The position numbers and the translations under genes are program-made. Positions 1 through 8,093 of a stretch of DNA of 64,000 nt are shown piece after piece. Source of the stretch: Anaerolineales bacterium. Lineage in GTDB: Bacteria > Chloroflexota > Anaerolineae > Anaerolineales > UBA4823. A model generated the notes under the pieces. That model saw nothing but the letters and a program-made list of their open reading frames with translations, ran no database searches and had not been told where the DNA came from. The first letter of the stretch is position 1. Each line of letters begins with the position of its first letter. The stretch spans positions 162,014 through 226,013 of the forward strand of contig PQAL01000043.1 of the NCBI GenBank assembly GCA_003105035.1. The letters are read 5' to 3'.

Positions 1-3000
1 TGTGGTGGTCTCGGCGACGGGCACCCCTTCCAACACGGCTTCGACCACCGGCATGGGCATGTGCTCCGCCAGCACACCCCGCTCGATGACGAACCCGCCG
101 GGGGTCAGCTCCATGGCACTCCAGTCATCAGGGTAGAAGTTGTCGGGTGGTTCTGGTGCGCCCCCGTCCTCAGTCTCCTGCGCCTCGCTTCCGGGTTTTG
201 GGCTGGCAGGCTCATCGCTGATTGCTGATCGCTGACTGCTGATTGCTGAATGCTGATCGCTGTTTGCTGATGCCTGATCGCTGGCGGCTGATTGCTCATC
301 GCTGACAGCTGAATGCTGATCGCTGATCGCTGACTGCTGATTACTGACGGCTGAATGCTGACTGCTTATTACTGACGGCTGATTGCTGACGGCTGATTGC
401 TCATCGCTGATTGCTGATCGCTGACCCCTGACTGCTGGCCCCTGTGATACGATTGTCTTCAGGTCAGTGGAAACGCTGTCGACCAGCACCTTGGGGTCAC
501 CGCTCTGGGCGTCCACCTTGCCGTCTACCAGCATCACTTCGTCCACTTCGAAGGTCTGCCAGTTCTTATCCCAGGTCCTGGGAAACACCACCAGCTCGAT
601 CGTTCCTTGCACGTCTTCCAGGGTGACGAAACCCATCGACTTGCCGGTCTTGGTGGTATGCGGGCGCACCCGCGTGACGATGCCCGCCACGCGCACCTTG
701 TCGCCGGCCGATGCCTCGCTCAGCTGGCCCGAGAAATGCGTCACCACCTGGGTCAGGGCGTCCATCACCGGGCTCAGCGGGTGGTCTGAAACGTAAAGGC
801 CGATCAGCTCCCGTTCCCACTCCAGGATCTCGCGGCGGTTGATCTCGGGCGCCGTGCGCGGCAGGATGATCTCATCCGAGAGCGCCGAGCCCAGGCCGAA
901 CATGCTGATCTGTCCGGCGTCGGAGGCGCGGAAGTGCGACGAGCTGATCGACAGGATCTGGTCCATGATGGAAAGCAGGGCCGAGCGTGGGCCGAACAGG
1001 TCGAGGGCGCCCACCTTGATCAGTGCTTCCAGGGCGCGCTTGCCCACGCTGCGCAGGTCCACCCGCCGGGCGAAGTCGTTGATGTCGCTGAACGTGCGTC
1101 CCTTGCGGGCTTCCAGCATGGCGTCCACCGGGCCATGCCCAACGTTCTTCACCGCCCCCAGTCCGAAGCGGATGGTGCTCTTGCCTTCCGGGCTGTCTTC
1201 GATGGTGAAGTCCCAGCCCGAGATGTTCACGCTGGGCGGCTTCACGTCGATGCCCATCCGCCGGCAGTCGGCCACGTACAGGGCCACCTTCTCGGTGTCC
1301 GACTGGGTGACCGAGAGCAGGGCGGTCATGTACTCCTCGGGGTAATGGCACTTCAGGTAGCCGGTCTGCACCGCGATGATGCCATAATCAGCCGCGTGGC
1401 TCTTGTTGAAGCCGTAGCGGGCGAACTCCTCCCAATCGTCAAAGATCTCCTCGGCCGTCTCCCTGGGGATGCCCTTCTCGGTGGCTCCATGCACAAACTT
1501 CTCCTTGTGCTTGAGCAGCTTGTCCTTGATCTTCTTGGAGATGGCTTTTCGCAGGTCGTCGGCTTCCGGGGGCGTGTAGCCGGCGATGTTCATGGCCGCG
1601 TACATCAGCTGCTCCTGGTACACCGGGAAGCCGTAAGTCTCGTGGAAGATCTCCTCGAGAAGCGGGTGCTTGTATTCGATCGCCTCTTCGCCGTGCATGC
1701 GGCGGATGTAGGCGGGGATGAAGTCCATCGGACCGGGGCGGAACAGGGCCACCATGGCGATGACGTGCTCGATGGCGGTCGGCTTCATCTGCATCAGCCA
1801 GCGGCGCATGCCGCTGCCTTCCACCTGGAACACACCGGCTGTCTCACCCCGCCCGAGCATGGCGTAGGTGGTGGGGTCGTCGGTGGGGATGTTGTCGAGC
1901 GTCAGCTGCTCCCCGTGGCGGGTCTTGATCAGGTCACAGGCCCGCGCCATGATGGTCAGCGTGGTCAGGCCCAAAAAGTCTACTTTGAGCAGGCCGAGCG
2001 AGTCGAGCACGCCCATCTCGAACTGGGTGACGGTCTTGATCGGGCTTTCCTCGGCCAGGGCAGCCCCGGTTGGGCGATGCAAGGGAACGTATTCCACCAG
2101 CGGCTGGTCGGCGATCACCACCCCGGCGGCGTGCGTGCCGGCGTTACGCACCACGCCTTCCATGTCGGCCGCGGTGTCAATCAGCTCCTTCAGGTAGTCT
2201 TCCGATTCATACAGCGCCTTGAACTCGGGGAGTGTCTCCAGCGATTCGCGCAAGGTTATTGGCTTACCGGGGATGTTGGGGATCAGCTTGGCCACTCGGT
2301 CCACTTCGCTCAGCGGGATGTCCTTCACCCGCCCCACGTCGCGGATGGCAGCCCGTGCCCCCAGTGTGCCAAAGGTGATGATCTGCGCCACGCGGTCGTC
2401 GCCGAACTTGCGGGCGGCGTAGGTGAGCATCTCCGAGCGGCAGTCGTCCCTGAAGTCCAGGTCGATATCGGGCATGGAGATGCGCCCCGGGTTGAGGAAG
2501 CGCTCGAAGATCAGCCCGTGGTGGATCGGCTCCACCAGGGTGATATCCAGGCAGTAGGCCACGATCGAGCCATTGCCGCTGCCGCGGGCGTTATACCAGA
2601 TGTGCTGCTCTCGGGCATAGCGGCACAGGTCCCACACGATGAGGAAGTAGGTGTCGAAGCCCATCTTGTGGATCACCTGCAGCTCGTAGTCCAGGCGGGT
2701 ACGCACAGTGGGGTCAGTAGCCCGCTCGCCATAGCGGCGCTGCAGGCCGGCCTCGCACAGCTGGCGCAGGTAGGTGTCAGCCGTAAAGCCCTCCGGCACC
2801 TCGAAGTGCGGCAGGTGATAACCCTTGAAACCCAGGTCAAGCCGGCAGCGCTCGTTGATCAGAAGGGTGTTGCTGATGGCCTCGGGTGTCTCGGCGAACA
2901 GGGCTTTCATTTCGTCGGGGCTGCGCAGGTAGTAGCTGTCATCGGTCATGCGCATGCGCCGTGGGTCGGTAAGCAGGCTGCCGGTCTGGATGCACAGCAT

Positions 3001-3657
3001 GATGTCCTGCAAGCGCGCGTCAGAGGGCTCGATATAGTGCACGTCGTTGGTGGCCACGAAGCGGGCGTTATACTTGCGGCCCAGCTCGAGCAGGCTGCGA
3101 TTCACCGCAGGCAGCTCGGGGATGTTGTGCTGCTGCAGTTCGATGAACAGGTTATTAGCCCCGAACACGTCGTAATACCAGGCCAGCTGGCGATCAGCCG
3201 CTTCCTGATTACCCTGAGCCAGCAGTCGCGGCACCTCCCCCGACATGCAGGCGGTGCTGCAGATTAGCCCCTCGGCGTGCTGGGCTAGCAGGTCATGGTC
3301 GATGCGCGGGTAATAGTAGAAGCCTTCCAATTGGGCGGTGCTGGCCAGCTTGAGTAGGTTCTTGTAGCCGTTCTCGTTCTCAGCCAACAGCAGCACATGG
3401 CTGGAGCGTTTGTCTTCCTGCGGGTCATGCCCACGCAGGCTGCGGGCGGCCATGTAGGCCTCCAGCCCGATCACCGGGTTGATGCCAGCCTGTGTGGCCG
3501 CGTTGTAGAACTCGATCACACCGAACATGGTGCCGTGGTCGGTGATGGCGATGCCCGGCATGCCCATGTCGCGGGCGCGCTCCACCAGGCGGCGTATGTT
3601 GCTAAAGCCGTCGAGCAGCGAGTATTCGGTGTGCACGTGTAAATGGACGAAAGACAT
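1..3657 (-). CDS. dnaE: DNA polymerase III alpha subunit (partial, C-terminus off window)
   Basis: Replicative polymerase catalytic subunit. The frame runs from the ATG at 3657 through base 1 with no stop in the parts I translated (1-480 and the first ~270 codons). It starts MSFVHLHVHTEYSLLDG, a PHP-domain opening, and has the polymerase motif PDIDLDF at residues 396-402 with the paired catalytic aspartates. Near residue 1060, VDSVSTDL looks like the end of the OB fold. Then comes a low-complexity heptapeptide stretch (about residues 1074-1148) made by a 7-bp DNA repeat, after which ordinary sequence resumes (NFYPDDW, ELTPGGFVIERG) as expected for the C-terminal domain. 1219 codons are present, close to the usual ~1160-1200 plus the insertion. 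Everything is still in frame across the repeat. No Shine-Dalgarno sequence is visible before the ATG. Confidence 0.96.
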   Translation of the reverse strand, partial: MSFVHLHVHTEYSLLDGFSNIRRLVERARDMGMPGIAITDHGTMFGVIEFYNAATQAGINPVIGLEAYMAARSLRGHDPQEDKRSSHVLLLAENENGYKNLLKLASTAQLEGFYYYPRIDHDLLAQHAEGLICSTACMSGEVPRLLAQGNQEAADRQLAWYYDVFGANNLFIELQQHNIPELPAVNRSLLELGRKYNARFVATNDVHYIEPSDARLQDIMLCIQTGSLLTDPRRMRMTDDSYYLRSPDEMKALFAETPEAISNTLLINERCRLDLGFKGYHLPHFEVPEGFTADTYLRQLCEAGLQRRYGERATDPTVRTRLDYELQVIHKMGFDTYFLIVWDLCRYAREQHIWYNARGSGNGSIVAYCLDITLVEPIHHGLIFERFLNPGRISMPDIDLDFRDDCRSEMLTYAARKFGDDRVAQIITFGTLGARAAIRDVGRVKDIPLSEVDRVAKLIPNIPGKPITLRESLETLPEFKALYESEDYLKELIDTAADMEGVVRNAGTHAAGVVIADQPLVEYVPLHRPTGAALAEESPIKTVTQFEMGVLDSLGLLKVDFLGLTTLTIMARACDLIKTRHGEQLTLDNIPTDDPTTYAMLGRGETAGVFQVEGSGMRRWLMQMKPTAIEHVIAMVALFRPGPMDFIPAYIRRMHGEEAIEYKHPLLEEIFHETYGFPVYQEQLMYAAMNIAGYTPPEADDLRKAISKKIKDKLLKHKEKFVHGATEKGIPRETAEEIFDDWEEFARYGFNKSHAADYGIIAVQTGYLKCHYPEEYMTALLSVTQSDTEKVALYVADCRRMGIDVKPPSVNISGWDFTIEDSPEGKSTIRFGLGAVKNVGHGPVDAMLEARKGRTFSDINDFARRVDLRSVGKRALEALIKVGALDLFGPRSALLSIMDQILSISSSHFRASDAGQISMFGLGSALSDEIILPRTAPEINRREILEWERELIGLYVSDHPLSPVMDALTQVVTHFSGQLSEASAGDKVRVAGIVTRVRPHTTKTGKSMGFVTLEDVQGTIELVVFPRTWDKNWQTFEVDEVMLVDGKVDAQSGDPKVLVDSVSTDLKTIVSQGPAVRGQRSAISDEQSAVSNQPSVISSQHSAVSNQQSAISDQHSAVSDEQSAASDQASANSDQHSAISSQRSAISDEPASPKPGSEAQETEDGGAPEPPDNFYPDDWSAMELTPGGFVIERGVLAEHMPMPVVEAVLEGVPVAETTT
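216..439. repeat. 32 tandem heptanucleotide units inside dnaE
   Basis: On the plus strand the units read NNCTGAN (cgctgat, tgctgat, cgctgac, tgctgaa, ggctgat and similar). All 32 are in unbroken 7-bp register with point variation but no indels. Because 7 is not a multiple of 3, three units make one 21-bp/7-codon period, so dnaE is given a heptapeptide repeat of the type SAISDQQ / SAVSNQQ / SDEQSAV. No in-frame stop occurs on the minus strand. It resembles the short tandem heptanucleotide repeats known from intergenic DNA of filamentous cyanobacteria, but here it is coding. Confidence 0.9.
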
Positions 3658-3673
3658 GGGCTTTGAGAGAGAG

Positions 3674-3682
3674 ATTATAGCA
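3674..3682 (-). promoter_or_regulatory. Extended -10 promoter of dnaE
   Basis: On the minus strand the bases read TGCTATAAT, a perfect -10 with the TGn extension. A start about 7 nt downstream would leave a leader of only ~10 nt before the dnaE ATG at 3657, and no Shine-Dalgarno motif fits in it. A poor -35 (TTGGGA, 15 bp away) is compatible with an extended -10 promoter. The rest of 3683-3969 shows no credible gene. Confidence 0.5.
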
Positions 3683-3969
3683 TGCAGGTCAGAATCCCAA
3701 CCCGACAGTTAGCTTAAAATATTGGCTGTTTTGCCAGCCTTAAGCCTGGCAGTTGGCGGTGTACATAACTAATGAATTGGTTTGAGCACCTGTTAAATAG
3801 GAACAACTCAATTTGGACAATGCTCTGCATAGAAATCGTCCCCGGGCCATGCAACAAGTATAAGGTTGATACGGAAAGTGTATGACCAAATGAGCGAAAA
3901 TGCAATGCCGGTAAGGTGGACTTGCTGAACCTTAATCTTGGGCAGGGGCGGCTGGCGTTGGCCAGGAAG

Positions 3970-3997
3970 TTGACACGGAGAACCTTTAGGGTATAAT
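3970..3997 (+). promoter_or_regulatory. Consensus sigma-70 promoter of tRNA-Lys
   Basis: TTGACA at 3970-3975 and TATAAT at 3992-3997 are both perfect hexamers with a 16-bp spacer. The predicted start lies a few bases before the mature tRNA 5' end at 4011, so almost no leader is transcribed. Confidence 0.85.
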
Positions 3998-4010
3998 TCC
4001 CCTGCCAAAT

Positions 4011-4086
4011 GGCCCAGTAGCTCAATTGGCAGAGCAAGCGACTCTTAATCGTTAGGTTAGGCGTTCGATCCGCCTCTGGGTCACCA
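4011..4086 (+). tRNA. tRNA-Lys (CTT), CCA encoded
   Basis: The 76-nt cloverleaf is complete. The acceptor GGCCCAG pairs with CTGGGTC (one G-T). The D arm is GCTC/GAGC. The anticodon stem AGCGA/TCGTT encloses the loop CTCTTAA with anticodon CTT. The T arm AGGCG/CGCCT has loop TTCGATC. The discriminator A is followed by a genome-encoded CCA. A perfect promoter lies just upstream and a hairpin terminator about 43 nt downstream, so this is a stand-alone transcription unit. Confidence 0.95.
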
Positions 4087-4128
4087 AATATGGTGGTTTC
4101 CACCTTGAATGCCCATATATGTGGGGGT

Positions 4129-4158
4129 AAAATCTGCTGAGCAAGCAGATTTTCGTTT
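4129..4158 (+). terminator. Intrinsic terminator after tRNA-Lys
   Basis: A 10-bp perfect stem (aaaatctgct 4129-4138, agcagatttt 4144-4153) with a 5-nt loop is followed by a T-rich stretch (cgtttt). Confidence 0.75.
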
Positions 4159-4159
4159 T

Positions 4160-4540
4160 AATGGTGCAGTTGTGGTGCAGTTGGTGCAATTGAGAAAAGG
4201 GAGGTCAAGCATCTGAAAGGAATGTTTCAACTCGTAGTGGATTGGGCAAGGTGACCTGTACTGGAGTTAGAGCATTATCCTGGCTCTCGGGTCAGCAAAT
4301 GTATGCGGATCTCACACGGATTATTGGTAATACCTGTGATTGATTGGTTTCGCATCTTCCTAAATGGGCAAGTCGAGAGCATTGAAGATCATGTGGAGCC
4401 ATTAGTCACTTCGGTTTGCCTGTCCATGCACGGTAAATAGACCTGGGCATGCTGCTGCAAGTGATATTGGCATTTCTTCCAGGGGATTCGGTCAAAGACT
4501 GCTAAACAAGTTGTACGCAGACCGGCGTTGTAAGTTGCCG
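4160..4540. other. Gap without a credible gene
   Basis: This stretch lies between the tRNA terminator and the end of the convergent histidine kinase gene. It opens with short direct repeats (ggtgcagttg repeated around 4160-4185). The only plus-strand frame of interest is a 45-codon ATG frame ending in TAG at about 4440, with no ribosome-binding site; I do not call it a gene. Position just 3' of a tRNA gene would suit old integration debris, but no integrase or repeat of the tRNA end is present here. Confidence 0.4.
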
Positions 4541-5986
4541 CTAAGTACTCATAATCGGTAGAGTAAATGTAAAACGAGTGCCGTATCCCGGCTGATCGCC
4601 TTTCGAGAAGATCGGGCTGCTGACGCTAACTTTTCCACCATGCGCTTCCACCAGCTGCTTGACAATGGCCAGACCCAGCCCTGAACCCCCGCTGGCATGC
4701 GCTCGGGATTGGTCAGCACGGTAAAACCGGTCGAAGATGTGCGGCAGATCAGCCGGGTCTATTCCAGAGCCTGTATCGGTGACCGAGACCTTTATGAATC
4801 CTGGTGACTCTGGCGATTTCTGAGCACTGACCATAATCTTGCCGCCCTGCGCTGCATAACGTAGCGCATTACCAAGCAAGTTATTCAATACCTGGGTGAT
4901 ACGGCCCGGGTCAACCATTACTGCAGGCAGATTATCTGCCATATCAAGCTCCAGCAAGACCCCATTTTCATGAACCTGGACATTGATACGGTCGACTAAT
5001 TCGCGGATTAATGCATCGACCTCTATCAACTGCTTCTCCAGTTTGAGCTCACCTGATTCAACCAATGAAAGTAGCCGTAAATCACCCACCAGCCTTTTTA
5101 AGGATAGAGTCTCATTGAGTAACGCAGCTACCTGTTCTTCATCCAGGGGTAGAACACCATCCAGCATTGCTTCCAGGTTTGCCTGCATAACCGCAATAGG
5201 AGTCCGCAGCTCGTGAGCCACATCCGCGATTAGGCGCTTACGTTGGATCTCAGCTCGGTCCAGATTTTCAGCCATCTGGTTGAAGGTCTGACTCAGCTCG
5301 CCCAGCTCATCCTTGGAACGAATATCCACCCGTTGGCTAAGATCACCTCTACTGATTGCCCCGGCAGCTTTATTCAATTGTCGTAGGGGTGCGGTGACAT
5401 AGAAAAACAAGGCTGCTCCCAACACTAAAGAAATGATCCCGGCAATGATCGCAGAGATTATGATCGACTGATTTACTGAAGCTAGGTATTGCCCGGCTGG
5501 GGTGTTGGCGCCAGCTATATTATTAGGGGTGACCAGCACCGTACCAACCAGGGTGCCATCTACCAGCACAGGCGCACCATTGCTCAATTCAGCTGCAGAA
5601 AGTTCATGCCCAAGCAGCTCGTTGGATGAGTCGTTGATCACTATTCCATTTTCATCCGCAAGGATCACCCGCTGATTAGCCATCCATGCACTCCCCTGGC
5701 GCCCCTGTCCGAAACCGCGCCCCTGCCCGGTCCCCATTCCCGTGGAATCCGGCGAGCTCAACCCTGATTGCAAGATGGTTTCAATTCCTTGCCAGCTCAG
5801 GTTTTTAGAATAGTAATCGGCAAGGGTTGGAGCGAGCTGTTCGGCCCAAGCCTGGCTGTTGCGAGTGCTGTACAGGCTGAAGGCATTATCCATTGCCCGG
5901 GAGGTTAGCCACGAATTGACTACCGCACCGACCGCGATGATCAAAATAAATGCCCCTATGAGTTTAAATATCAGGCTGTTGCGCAT
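4541..5986 (-). CDS. Membrane sensor histidine kinase (BaeS-like)
   Basis: 481 aa. An N-terminal membrane segment (~7-28), an extracytoplasmic domain (~30-170), a second membrane segment (~174-198), HAMP (~200-250), HisKA with the phospho-acceptor H258 in IADVAHELRTPI, and a HATPase_c domain with N box LNNLLGNALRYA (~367-378), G1 box DTGSGID and G2 box GGSGLGLAI. The sensor domain carries a Gly/Gln/Arg stretch at ~83-98. The gene overlaps the upstream response-regulator gene by 23 bp, so the pair is translationally coupled. The signal is unknown; BaeS/CpxA-type envelope stress sensing is only an analogy. Confidence 0.93.
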   Translation of the reverse strand: MRNSLIFKLIGAFILIIAVGAVVNSWLTSRAMDNAFSLYSTRNSQAWAEQLAPTLADYYSKNLSWQGIETILQSGLSSPDSTGMGTGQGRGFGQGRQGSAWMANQRVILADENGIVINDSSNELLGHELSAAELSNGAPVLVDGTLVGTVLVTPNNIAGANTPAGQYLASVNQSIIISAIIAGIISLVLGAALFFYVTAPLRQLNKAAGAISRGDLSQRVDIRSKDELGELSQTFNQMAENLDRAEIQRKRLIADVAHELRTPIAVMQANLEAMLDGVLPLDEEQVAALLNETLSLKRLVGDLRLLSLVESGELKLEKQLIEVDALIRELVDRINVQVHENGVLLELDMADNLPAVMVDPGRITQVLNNLLGNALRYAAQGGKIMVSAQKSPESPGFIKVSVTDTGSGIDPADLPHIFDRFYRADQSRAHASGGSGLGLAIVKQLVEAHGGKVSVSSPIFSKGDQPGYGTRFTFTLPIMST

Positions 5987-6680
5987 CAGTCTTAACTTCT
6001 ATCTTATAGCCCACACCAAATACTGTCTGAATAAATGTGGGATTTTTCGGATCTGGCTCAAGTTTAAGGCGAATGTTTTTAATGTGAGCGTCAATTGTTC
6101 GCTCGTAGCCTTCGAAAGCATTTCCCTGCGCTTGTTCCATTATCTGGAGGCGTGTGAATACCCGTTTAGGTTGGCGTGCCAGGACAACCAGGATATCGAA
6201 TTCAGTTGGGGTAAGCTCAACCGTCCTCTCCGAGACCGTCACCGTGTGCTGGTCCAGATCGATTTGCAGTCCTCCCACCCGGATGACTTCCGCTTGTTGA
6301 ATTTCTCCCGAAGCCCGCCGAAATATTGTGCGAACCCGTGCCACCACTTCACGTGGGCTGAAAGGCTTGACAACATAATCGTCCGCGCCAATTTCAAGAC
6401 CCATCAATTTATCAGCTTCTTCGGCACGGGCCGTAAGCATAAGAATTGGAATATTAGACTGGCGGCGTACCACACGGCAAACTTCGAGCCCATCCAAACC
6501 TGGCAAATTTAGGTCGAGGATCATAAAATCTGGTTTTTCGCGCTGGAATATGGCCAACGCAGCTTTACCATCTAATGCAGTTACGACCTGATAGCCAACC
6601 TGCTCAAGATAGGCTTTCAGGACTTTCACAATTTGCGTTTCATCATCAACAACCAGGATTTTCTTTGTCATTTCTAGCAT
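5964..6680 (-). CDS. OmpR/BaeR-type response regulator
   Basis: 238 aa. A receiver domain with acidic pair D12-D13, phospho-acceptor D56 in MILDLNLPG, the conserved T/K (MLTAR, VVKPFSP) and a C-terminal winged helix (~135-230; RTIDAHIKNIRLKLEPDP, VFGVGYKIE). It is the partner of the kinase whose gene starts inside its 3' end. The start could also be the ATG three codons later (6671); neither has a good Shine-Dalgarno. The neighbouring secreted Gly-rich protein upstream is a plausible regulon member, by position only. Confidence 0.95.
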   Translation of the reverse strand: MLEMTKKILVVDDETQIVKVLKAYLEQVGYQVVTALDGKAALAIFQREKPDFMILDLNLPGLDGLEVCRVVRRQSNIPILMLTARAEEADKLMGLEIGADDYVVKPFSPREVVARVRTIFRRASGEIQQAEVIRVGGLQIDLDQHTVTVSERTVELTPTEFDILVVLARQPKRVFTRLQIMEQAQGNAFEGYERTIDAHIKNIRLKLEPDPKNPTFIQTVFGVGYKIEVKTDAQQPDI

Positions 6681-6735
6681 GCTACTATTTTACCGGATAG
6701 TTTTCAGTGGTTAAAGGTTGAATAATGAATAAGTA

Positions 6736-6778
6736 AACTGAGACAAGGGCGCTGGTCTTTAGCGCCCTTGTCTCAGTT
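6736..6778 (-). terminator. Long perfect hairpin behind the secreted protein gene
   Basis: 18-bp perfect arms (6736-6753 and 6761-6778) with a 7-nt loop. It lies directly downstream of the minus-strand gene 6794-7315 and before the response-regulator gene. The following sequence on the minus strand is T-rich but interrupted, so it may also act as a 3' stabiliser or attenuate read-through into the two-component genes. Confidence 0.7.
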
Positions 6779-6793
6779 GATTGTAAACCTGGA

Positions 6794-7315
6794 TTATGGA
6801 TTGGTTGAGTTGAAGTAAGGGCAGTTAGGGTTGGCATTTTGCCCTTGGCCAGCACCGTTCATCCCGAACCCACGCCCCATCTGGCCACCAGCCATCTGAC
6901 CGGCACCACGGAGTTTCAGCCAGTCAGACTGTGCCTGAGTCAGCACACCATCAGCGAGCGCCTGGTCAATGGCCTGGGTGCGCACATCGACCATCAAGGT
7001 GCGGAATTCAGCCAGAGTCAAGCCTGTGGATAATGCAATCTGAGACACGGTTTCACCATTGTCAAGGCGGGCTTCGAGATCAGCTACAGGGAGATTCAAA
7101 GCTTCAGCGTATGCCGCGATCATGTAATCGTGCAAAATGCCATCTTCAGCGACGCCATTTCCAGCGCCATTTCCACCACGGGGACCACGTCCACCCATCG
7201 CAGTAGCACCGCTTCCGGATGCCTGGCCAGGGGTTTGTGCATAAGCAACTCCGGTTGTTCCCATTGCCAGTGCTGCGATTGCAACCAATAACATAATTTT
7301 TACGAACTTGTTCAT
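6794..7315 (-). CDS. Secreted Gly-rich protein of unknown function
   Basis: 173 aa with a cleavable signal peptide (MNKFVKIMLLVAIAALAMG, cut likely after AYAQ, ~27). After it come a Gly/Arg/Asn-rich segment (~38-55) and a helical central domain (~58-128) with the pattern LNLPVADLEARL, GLTLAEFRTLM, ADGVLTQAQSDWL. That pattern resembles small helical repeats in secreted DUF2680-like proteins. The C-terminus is again Gly/Met/Gln-rich and ends PNCPYFNSTNP. Strong ribosome-binding site (AGGAGA). No enzyme motif is seen. The Gly/Arg/Gln composition resembles the loop in the sensor of the adjacent kinase, which may hint at a shared ligand. Confidence 0.8.
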   Translation of the reverse strand: MNKFVKIMLLVAIAALAMGTTGVAYAQTPGQASGSGATAMGGRGPRGGNGAGNGVAEDGILHDYMIAAYAEALNLPVADLEARLDNGETVSQIALSTGLTLAEFRTLMVDVRTQAIDQALADGVLTQAQSDWLKLRGAGQMAGGQMGRGFGMNGAGQGQNANPNCPYFNSTNP

Positions 7316-7437
7316 CTTTTTTCTCCTATCAAATAATATTTGTAAGGTGTTCCTTACTGTTATTCAGGATGATACCTGAAGCGTTTGAAGAACCTGTGAA
7401 TGAGAGACGAATAGCTTGTGAAAATTTGGCAATCTTG

Positions 7438-8082
7438 TTATTTGGCTTTTTCTACTTCAGCCTGAAGCGCAGTTTTTATCGTGGAGAACTGAATTCCTTG
7501 CTGGGTGACATAATCCTTAACCAGTGTATTTAGCGCAGGAAGATCACCACCAATGATTTGCGCGATGATCTCTTCTGGTACGCCCCAATCGAGTAAATCC
7601 TGGAAGGTCGTCTTGCCGGTGACATTTTTTTCCAGAGTGATATGCTCGGTAGACAAAGGGGTGGCTTCAAATTGCGCAGGTGTAGCTGTACTTGTAACAG
7701 CAGGTGTCGGTGAAATTGGCAAAGGAGTTTGAGTTTCTCCGGGTTGCGTGGAAATTCCCAGGCTTTGAAGCCAGTCACGCAGATTTGTCACCGAGAACTC
7801 CTCGCTTTCCAGATCTTTGATTGCCGTGGAAGCGGGCGTGTCGTCAGGAAGGTTAAAATGTGCTAGAAGATCTTCCAGGCTTACATCGTAAACCGCTGTA
7901 ATTTGTTCAAGGGTCATCCAGCCTTTGATCGTGTCAACATCGTTAGGCAAAGGTTGGACAGCTTCACCGCCGCTGGTAACCTTTCCGGAAACAGACCAGA
8001 TACCAGCAAGCTTGAATCCAAAAACTGTTCCCAGATAGATTACCAGTACTAGTGCGCCATAAAGAATGGGAGGAATACGCAT
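7438..8082 (-). CDS. Membrane-anchored repeat protein, partner of Fe-S protein
   Basis: 214 aa. I choose the ATG at 8082 (MRIPPILYGALVLV), with GGAGA 7 nt upstream. The longer frame reaching 8265 only overlaps the upstream gene. There is one N-terminal membrane anchor (~5-25), then two copies of a small helical domain. Copy 1 (~55-110) has GWMTLEQITAVYDVSLEDLL and a later TNLRDWLQSLGI. Copy 2 (~165-210) has TTFQDLLDWGVPEEIIAQII and an IKTALQAEVEK end. A Pro/Thr-rich linker joins them. It starts 11 nt after the polyferredoxin gene, so the two are probably an operon. Function not recognised; a structural or assembly role for the Fe-S membrane protein is inferred. Confidence 0.75.
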   Translation of the reverse strand: MRIPPILYGALVLVIYLGTVFGFKLAGIWSVSGKVTSGGEAVQPLPNDVDTIKGWMTLEQITAVYDVSLEDLLAHFNLPDDTPASTAIKDLESEEFSVTNLRDWLQSLGISTQPGETQTPLPISPTPAVTSTATPAQFEATPLSTEHITLEKNVTGKTTFQDLLDWGVPEEIIAQIIGGDLPALNTLVKDYVTQQGIQFSTIKTALQAEVEKAK

Positions 8083-8093
8083 GGTTGTTTCTC

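Noticed and set aside
216-439. CRISPR-like array
   Set aside because: Units are 7 bp, with no spacers, and run in frame inside dnaE.
934-3267. 777-codon plus-strand frame across the dnaE region
   Set aside because: It is antisense to dnaE, rich in His/Val/Gly/Asp from the high-GC complement, with no domain and no ribosome-binding site. The minus-strand frame carries PHP, PDIDLDF and OB motifs.
3714-4103. 129-codon minus-strand frame over the tRNA
   Set aside because: It is the antisense of tRNA-Lys and its promoter; such frames are a known artefact over tRNA genes.
4160-4440. Integrase fragment or att site near tRNA-Lys
   Set aside because: No integrase frame and no second copy of the tRNA 3' end within this gap.
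5859-6512. 217-codon plus-strand frame
   Set aside because: Antisense to the two-component genes, which have complete motifs on the other strand.
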